Made by a program: the position numbers and the translations under genes. From NCBI GenBank assembly GCA_036346275.1, contig CM070724.1:48981038-49045037 (forward strand): DNA of 64,000 bases, given 5' to 3'. This document shows, piece by piece, positions 56,317 to 64,000 of this stretch. The notes under the pieces were generated by a model. That model made no database searches, was not told the DNA's origin, and saw nothing but the letters and a program-made list of their open reading frames with translations. The DNA comes from Otatea glauca. Its lineage: Eukaryota; Streptophyta; Magnoliopsida; Poales; Poaceae. Numbering within the stretch: position 1 is the stretch's first letter; the number at the start of each line of letters is the position of its first letter.

Positions 56317-59300
56317 TGATTGATGACAAATCCTACATTAATTGCTCATTTGGATGAAAAACAATTTATGAAGGGTTTTGAAACTTAAAGATCGAGTATT
56401 ACAAATAAAATTTCCAAAAGCATATCCCCTTTAAGCTCTTTACCACTTATAAAAACCATTTATAAAAAAACTAAGCTCTAATACCAATATAAGCTCTAAT
56501 ACCACATAACTTAGCTTTAATACCACTTAACTTATATTGCTTAACCAAACCAAGCACTCATATCACTTATAAAGTTTTAACCAATGAGAATCGAGTGCAC
56601 ACATCAATTTCTCCCCCTTAATAGGCATTAAACTCAAAGATCCAAATGAGGGAATTAAGCTCATAATAATTCTCCCCCTTTTGGCATTAAACACCAAAAT
56701 GGAAAACCAATCCAAAAGGAGGTTGTACCACTTGAAAATATCGAGGCTAAGCATTACTTGGAGATCATATGTCAAATTAAAAGAGTATAGAGCTTGGTAA
56801 GAGAAGCAATCGAATATAGTTATTTGAAATGAAATAATTCTCCCCCTTTTTGGTCATAAAATGATTTGAAATGAAATCATGCGACCATTGCAAGGAATTT
56901 TGGTTTTAAAGAATTAAGGCCAATGTTTTTGTAAACTTTTGAAATATGACCTAAAAGAGTAAACCATTTTTAGAAGGAGGCCATATTTAGAGTTAAATCT
57001 CAAAGGATTATTTGAAACACATTCAAATAAAACTCCTCATTTTATTAGGCTATTCAATGAATTCATCATGACTCACTTGAAGAGTCCATAATTTGCCTAA
57101 TATGACTTAAACAAGGAATTTATCTAAAAGAAGGCCTGATACCAATTTTCTAATAAGATTTTCAATGAAATTACTTAAAAGAAATCTTTTTGAAGAGGCA
57201 TCACTTGTAGTACTACTTTAAGGAAAATAAGAAACTTGTACCACTTGTAATGCTTACTTTTCACATTATACCACATATAAATATTTCTTCAAGTGATACT
57301 ATATGAAAAAGATACCACTTGAAAGATCATTAAAACATGAGGTACCACTTGAGAAAGAAAGATATCAATGAGAAAAATCTCAAGAGACATTGCTTGAAGA
57401 AACACTTGTAAGATAAGCAATGTCAAATGAACCATTTTAAAATAAAGCATTTTCATTTAAACTCAGCTTAATATGAATTTATCCCTGTTAGATAATTCAA
57501 TCATACAAAGGATCTCACACAGAGAGTCCTTGAGAGATTGAACTTACAATTAAGCTTCAAATGGGAAATTAATCCATATGAGTATGAGATATCATTAAAA
57601 TTCATAAAAATGCATGAGGGGTATAGGTGGATACCATTTGTAAGAATTTATAAAACAAAGAAAAAGTTGGTACCACTTGATAGAAATCAATACCCCTTAA
57701 TTTTCTCAAAGGTTTGGAAAAATTTGAAGGTATCAGAGCAATAACATTAGAGATACCATTTAGAGATAAATGCACAAAACTTGATTAAAATAAGCTCCCA
57801 TAAGGTTCAAGAGTTGAAGCATGGAGCTATTAGCATTTAGACATTTACAAGTTTTGGTTTTGAAATTTTATTTCAAAAAGACCCCAAAAGGATACTACTT
57901 AAAATATATCAAGGAAAACTTAATGCATACCATTTGAAACTAAGCCAAATAATTTTCAAATGATTTGAAATTTTGTAAAAAGATACTTTGGGATCATAAG
58001 AAGCTTTTCCAAAAAGAATTTTTGAAGAAGGAAACTTCATTCAAAAGATATCCTAGAATTAATTTCAAAAAGTCTGAAAATTCAAAACAGATCTGCCAGG
58101 GCCGGTACTACCGCCATTCAAAGTGGATACTACCGCCACCGTGCTACGCCATTCAGGTACGGTAGTACCGGGATCCGGTGCTACCACGGTTCAGAGCGGT
58201 GCAACCGGCTCTGACAGACTGAAAAACTAAATTTTCGCAAATTTTTGCAAAAATAATTCAAATGAAGTCCAAATGATTTGAAAATTTCCAGAAATAAACT
58301 TTGGACTATTTATAATGTTTTACAAAAAGAATTTTTGAAAAAAGAATTTTATTTTGAAATATATGGCAAATTGTGCTTTGAGGCATGAAAATGAGATTAA
58401 CAAACATAAAGGGCCTCAAGGTGCAATTTTAATTTCGGATTTCATAAAAATTGAATCCTCATGGCTTGTAGGATTTGAAATACTTTTAGAAACCATGATA
58501 CCATTTGAAAAGATAATGAAATCCAATTTGAAAGCCAAGATTGAGCAATATGCTTAAATAGGCTATTTTGGGTGAAAACAAGAATTTTGATCAATTTTGA
58601 TTTCAACATAAAATTTTCATTTTGAAAGCTTGTAAAACATTTGAAATACATATTAAAGTACTTTTACACAGCTTTTTACAATTTTAGGCCTTTTAAACAT
58701 AAGATTTGACTTTTGACCAAAATGGTCCTTTTGAAATAGCCATTTGTAAAACAAAACCAAATATTTCAACACAAGATTCAAATGAAGAATAAGATGAGAT
58801 ATAGAGATTTGAATTTTGTGTATGAGTCTTAAATATCATTTTGAACTAAGATACTCCACAAGATCTAGTCCAAATGAAGAAACTCATAAAGTGCAACAAT
58901 ATGACCATTATGGGTCAAGTATAGTTTTTGGGTGAGTTTCAAAATCAAATAACTTTTGATTGGTTGATCTTTTGAAAATATTTTGAACACGAAAGTTGTT
59001 AAGAATGACCAACACTAGGTTTTTCGTTTTGGAATTATTTTCAAAATCATTTTACATTTAATTCTATGAAAGTTATAAGTTTAAATCCAAAACAAGATAC
59101 TAGTAACTTGATTTTGGGCATGAAACTCATTTTCTTTGTAAAATAGATTTTTGTGAAGCCAAAACTATTGGAAGACCTTTTGAAAGCATTTGTATACATT
59201 TTGAACTAGTTTTCAAAAGATTACTAATAGTATACAAAATTTTGACTTTTGACTAAATGGCTTCATTTTGAAAATATATATTGGCACTTATATAAATATG

Positions 59301-59620
59301 GGCACACATAGGGATGTAATTTACATGGTTATGATTTAGCACTCCCTCTTAATGTGCCACTACCCCAAGCTTGCTCAAGATAACAATCAATACAATTAAC
59401 AAGCATGAGCAAGAATCATAAGCAAGTAATTTAAATTGATGTTCATTAAAAACGTAGCTTAACCTACACAAGGCTAAAAGCTATAAGAATCAATTTAAAT
59501 ACTTGTTACCCGAGATGGCATTGGTTCATGATTGATGTGAATGTCTTCAAGCTTGGCTTCTTTTGCACATGATGGAATCATTCTTGATCAAGCCAAAGCT
59601 TCCAATGCATCTCTAAGCAC
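56317..59620 (-). mobile_element. Internal Copia region without pol
   Basis: About 3.3 kb between gag and the 3' LTR. No protease, integrase, reverse transcriptase or RNase H frame is seen on either strand; only short frames. The stretch has many TACCACTTG/CAAGTGGTA-type motifs and a second small patch of GGTAGTACCGG (58095-58205). The element therefore depends on enzymes from elsewhere. Confidence 0.6.
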
Positions 59621-61316
59621 CTACAATTCTTTTAGGCGCTTTTGGTACCCAATTTTGTTGGGTCCAAGAATGTTAGTCACAATAGATTTAGGAACCCAAA
59701 TGGCCCTAACATTTATAGTATTGAGTGAACTAACATGACTAGCAATGGGTTTGAGATTATTATTACTCCTAAGCGAATTATTTGCATTGTAATGAGACGG
59801 CTTAGGAGGTCTAGTAAAATTCACAAACCCATTTCTAGTTTGATCCTTTCTAAGCATATGATGATCATTATAATGAGAAAGCTTAGAGGATCTAACAAAT
59901 CTAGCAAATATTTTGCTATTGTTATTTTTCCTAAGCACATGATCAACATGATTTTTCTTGGTCTTAGGAAATCTAGCATTTTGAGCAAACACATTTCTAG
60001 ATTCATTTCTCCTAAGCAATTGAATATCATAATTTTGCAAGTACTTGGGAGAATCGACAAACTTGGCAAACACATTGCCATTTTTGTCCTTCCTAAGCAA
60101 ATAATGATCATTTACAATAATGGGCTTAGGAGTAGTACCTTTGGGACAATCCTTACCGAAGTGTCCCCTTTCCTGACAATTGAAGCATGTTACGCTATTT
60201 GGCCCTCTCTTGACCGTTTTGACTTGCTTCTTGCCGGTGTGCCTCTCCAATGGTGGTGTGGACTTGACTTCCACTTGATGAGGGCGCACGGAGGCGTAGT
60301 GGCCCTTCATTTTCTTCTCCCTCTTGGAGATGTAGCCGATCCCTCTCTTGTCAATCAACTTTCGTTGATTGCTTAGAATGTTGTCGAGGGTGACCTTTCT
60401 TTTGTAGCACTTCTCTAAGTCACTTCTCAATTGAGTGACTTGTTCCTTGAGCTCTTTATTTTCCTCTACAAGATTAGTCTCACAAGACATAGAGGAAGTA
60501 GAAGCAATATTTGTATTTGAGCAACAAGGTATATCAATTGAATTATTGCAAGAGGTGGACATGTCAATTTTTGATGAAATAATAGGATTGACATTTAAGC
60601 AAGGCATTTCATCAATTAAATCACATGTAATTCCTATGTCCACCCTAGGCTTAGTGAGTTCTTTGAGAAGGAGAGATTCATGATTCTCTTTAAGCACATT
60701 ATAATCATTTTGAAGAGAGTCATGTTCAAGCTTTAAAATTTTATATTTTGTTTTCTCCTTACCAAGATAATTATTGAGCTCCTCTAACATATTCATAAGT
60801 TCATCATAGGAGGGCTCATCATCCTCATCACTATCACTTACCTCAATTTTACCTTTAGCCATGAAGCAACGAGTTAACGATGAAAGAATTTGTTGCTCGT
60901 CATCACTTGAGGCGGAGGTTGAGGTTTCTTCATCACTTGAGGTAGAAGTGGAGGTTTCTTCTACCGATGTCCTATCCTCAAAGCAATCATCGGTTGTTGA
61001 TGTGGATAATTCAAATAATTCTTGAAGCTTGATCCACATTTCATGGGCGCTCTTGAGATTGCAAATTGAATTAAAGACATCTATGCTCACAAAACTAAAT
61101 AAAGCATTAGTAGCTTGGCGTCGAGATGTAGGCATTTCTCTTCTCCTTTAGTTGGGCGAATTCATTCAACCGAAGAGAAAAGCCCACATCTACGACCCAC
61201 CATATTTTAGGGCTCATGGATTTAAAATGAGATATCATAAATAATTTCCATGAAGCATAATTTGAGCCATCAAAAATATGTGAATCGGTGTAGTGCACTA
61301 AACCACTAGTCGCCAT
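59621..61316 (-). pseudogene. gag: Copia-type gag, frameshifted
   Basis: The first frame (61316-61107) starts MATSGLVHYTDSHIFDGSNY, the usual N-terminus of plant Copia gag. It passes into a second frame (61135-59621, 504 residues) near 61110-61130, so at least one frameshift separates the start from the rest. In the second frame: continuation of the gag domain (about 8-45: ATNALFSFVS, then SAHEMWIKLQEL), Ser/Glu-rich linker (46-110), coiled-coil-like segments (about 112-160 and 222-255), and a CCHC knuckle (C317, C320, H325, C330). The tail (about 343-470) holds repeated LRK...FAKF units and ends with IWVPKSIVTNILGPN. It would bind RNA and build the particle. Tail and size fit the SIRE/Maximus lineage, which is inference. 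Confidence 0.8.
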
Positions 61317-61360
61317 CCTTTACTCTCTAGACGGTTAAGTCTAATAAAATGAGAGACCAA

Positions 61361-61372
61361 GCTCTGGTACCA
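61361..61372 (-). other. Primer-binding site (initiator tRNA-Met type)
   Basis: Minus strand TGGTACCAGAGC, one base different from the usual plant site TGGTATCAGAGC, two bases from the end of the 5' LTR. It fixes the orientation of the element. Confidence 0.8.
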
Positions 61373-61374
61373 CT

Positions 61375-64000
61375 TGTAAGGTCGAGGATGCCGACTAGAG
61401 GGGGGTGAATAGGCGGCTTTAAAAAAACTTTCGCTCTACTAATTTCTACAAAGCAATTCACCCCTTAATTACCCCTATGCCAAAACCTTATCAATAATAA
61501 TGCGGAAGCGATAAACTAAGGTTTTGACAATTAAAGCCTAAATCAACTAGGCTCACTATGTGTACTAACTAATTATGTCTCTAACAAAAAGCAATTCTAA
61601 ATACAAGCAATCAATCAATTTAATTCTATGAATGTAAATTGCTTGAATACAAATAAAGAGAACAAGGCAAGCACAAGAGACACAATACTTTTTACCGTGG
61701 TGATCGGAGACTTGCCGGTCTCCCCTAGTCCACGTTGAGGTTAGCCCAAACACATTGGACCGGCTCCACGAATTGAGCACCCACCTCGAATCCACTAGAT
61801 GTGGTTTTTCACGCTTTCGCGTAGGCTCAACCCGAACCTTCACAAACTTCGCCGGGGCTTCTCACAACCTTGAGAGCTTCCGCGCACGACGCTCTACGCC
61901 GTCTAGGACTCGGCAACCTCCAAGAGTAACAAGCCGAATCCTCTCGCTTGAACTTCACCAAGCACAACACATGTGCTTCCGGTGATCACCAAGTGCAACA
62001 CATGCACGAGGATCCTCCTCAAGCGCAACACATGCACAAGAGGCTCTTAATCCTCTCCTAATTGCAACACATGCAATTAGAGGCTCACACTAGCTCAAGA
62101 AGCAAATGGGAGAAGGCAACACATGCACACAACTCCTACAAACACCCAAATGCTCTAGCACACGGCCAACCTGCTGCCCTTGCCCCCCAAGGCCTCCTTT
62201 TATAGCCTCCAAGCCAAAACTAGCCGTTGGGGGGAAATTCTGGACAAAACCAGAATTTTCGGTGCTACCGCCCTACTAGGACCGGTAGCACCGGCCTCCT
62301 CGCCAACGGCTACAAAACTAGCCGTTACAGGATTTTCGGTAGCACCGGCCAACTGGGAGCGGTGCTACCGCTCGGGCGGTAGCACCGGCCTCAACCCCGG
62401 TTGCACCGGCCTTAGGCCGAACTCAAAAACACCTCCTCTGGATATTCCACACCGGCCAGAGAGACGGTAGCACCGGACCTTCGGTGCTACCGGCCAAACT
62501 GCGGTAGCACCGGATCCCGGTGCTACCGGCCTTACAAGGGCGGTACGACCAACCTCAGGAAGAAAATACGGTTTTTCACAAAAACTTTTCTCCAAACCAT
62601 TAAGATATATTCTTTGAGCTATGTGAGGATCAACACATGATCACAACACTATGCAAAACACATTTGCACATGTTAATCACATACTCAAAAGAATCTCATT
62701 AAGCACAACTTATTTGCAAAACACATTTGCCAATAAACCAAGAACTTATGAGATCAATCCTCTTAGCCATATGATGATCAACACATGATCAAGTCAATTT
62801 GCACAACACATTTGCAAACCCTATTCACATGCTTTAGGATCGGAACCCATAATCTCAAGTTTATTTGCAAAACACATTTGCAAATAACAAATCCAACTAA
62901 CGAAAACACATTTCGTAAACAACTCAAGATCTATTTGCAAAACGTATTAAGCAAATCAAACTCAAGTCTATGAGATTAATCCCCTAGCCATGTGAAGGTC
63001 AACACAAGACCAGTCAACTTGCAAACACCGTTGCAAGCCCTACTCACATGCTCTCGGGATTCCTGACCTATAGACCTCGGTTTATTCGCTGTGAACTTGC
63101 AAATACACATTAAACCAATTTTATGCTTGAGCATTGTTTTTGCAATACATGCAAAAACCTAGCTCCAAGCAATACCAAAACATGAGCTCTCTATTTGCAA
63201 CACATGCAAATCTCTAGCACCATGCAAGCAACCATAACAAATATAAGTGCATGAGTTCTCTATTTGCAACACATGCAAATCTCTAACTCCATGCAACCAA
63301 TTTAAACCAAATTGCTTGAGCTCTCTCCTTTTGAGACACATGCAAAACTTAGCTCCAAGCAAAAACCAAATCAAATAAGATTCAAATAAGATGCAAGTAT
63401 GAGCACCCTTATTTGCAACACATGCAAATACTTAGCTCATACAAAATCCAATGCACAAGCTTCACCAATTTGCAACACATGCCAAATGGTTAGCTTCATG
63501 CAAACATCAAACAAGAGAGTGAGCTAGAGTGAACCGGATCGAGTCCATCAACACATGATGAAGCTCAAGCTAAAAGTCTCAACCCCTCTTAATAGTACGG
63601 CACCTAACAAGCAACCCGGTCTCACAACCAAACACGGAGACCGGTAAAGACTAGGAACACATCCTTAGCCCTAGCTAGTTATACCTTTGCCACACTTGAT
63701 CCACTTGGAGCTTTTATGATTTTCAATCATCTTCTCTCGAGATCACCTCTTCTTCTTCTTCTTGGTCATCAACGCATGATGAACCTTCTCTAGCCCTTCT
63801 CTTCACTTCGGATCACCTCTTGAAGCTCATCAACACATGATGACTTCTTCTTCCCGATTCTTCATCATCTTGGACTTAACCTACTTCACAACTCATGGAA
63901 GATGTTAGTCCAACAAACACGGTTGTCTCAATCATCACCGCACTCCATTAACACATAATGGATGCCTCCAAGATCGATTGAGCACAACCTAATCAATTGA
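61375..64000 (-). mobile_element. 5' LTR of Copia-type element (cut by window end)
   Basis: It starts TGTAAGGTCGAGG on the plus strand and follows 53110-55721. Differences are small indels and substitutions plus a focal difference in the GGTAGCACCGG cluster (62325-62400). About 0.6 kb of the LTR is beyond the window. Confidence 0.85.

Noticed and set aside
59735..60376. 213-residue plus-strand frame
   Set aside because: Antisense shadow of gag.

Overview
The window is nuclear DNA of a flowering plant, most likely a grass. The reasons are the one GC-rich gene with a short intron, Stowaway, Ds-like and CACTA elements, long-LTR retroelements and a Copia element primed by initiator tRNA-Met, all set in AT-rich non-coding sequence. 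I see no rRNA, tRNA gene, CRISPR array or bacterial-type operon. Only one complete host protein gene can be supported: an F-box-like/DUF295 gene on the minus strand at 25580-26830 (two exons).

Layout. 1-3925 is the 5' part of a long LTR-type element on the minus strand. 3926-29952 is a lower-copy host segment dotted with small DNA transposons (palindromic MITEs, two hAT elements, Stowaways, a CACTA derivative, a MULE-type hairpin) and tRNA-derived SINE-like sequences. It also holds a cluster of decayed copies of the 3' end of the DUF295 gene. Four of these sit in a large inverted duplication (about 11467-12952 against 18312-19815); further pieces lie at 17930-18240, 20780-21038/21803-21860 and perhaps 28430-28655.

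29953-51527 is a nest of long LTR-type units of one family. They begin TGTAACA-CCC, end GGGG-CCTTACA and are flanked by 5-bp duplications. One unit (34219-43349, duplication AATAT) carries a second, oppositely oriented unit (35658-39564, duplication ATACT). At 29953-34186 two oppositely oriented units are fused into a palindrome. Two more (from 44025 and from 48623) are 3'-truncated. All five units that retain the GC-rich leader show the same layout: AT-rich upstream part, TATA-like box, GC-rich leader, conserved GTGAG-type splice donor. Units with an intact 3' part also have a possible two-exon acidic reading frame and a polyadenylation signal.

51528-53109 is a different LTR-type fragment with a TATA box. 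From 53110 to beyond the window lies a Copia-type retrotransposon on the minus strand: 3' LTR, polypurine tracts, no polymerase, a frameshifted gag with a CCHC knuckle and a repeated tail, primer-binding site, and a 5' LTR cut by the window edge.

The gene and its decayed inverted copies are the one place where host sequence and mobile DNA may interact: the inverted copies could in principle give double-stranded RNA matching the intact gene. The repeated promoter, donor and acidic-frame layout of the long LTR family is the most unusual structure and the best candidate for something undescribed. Both are inferences from sequence pattern alone.
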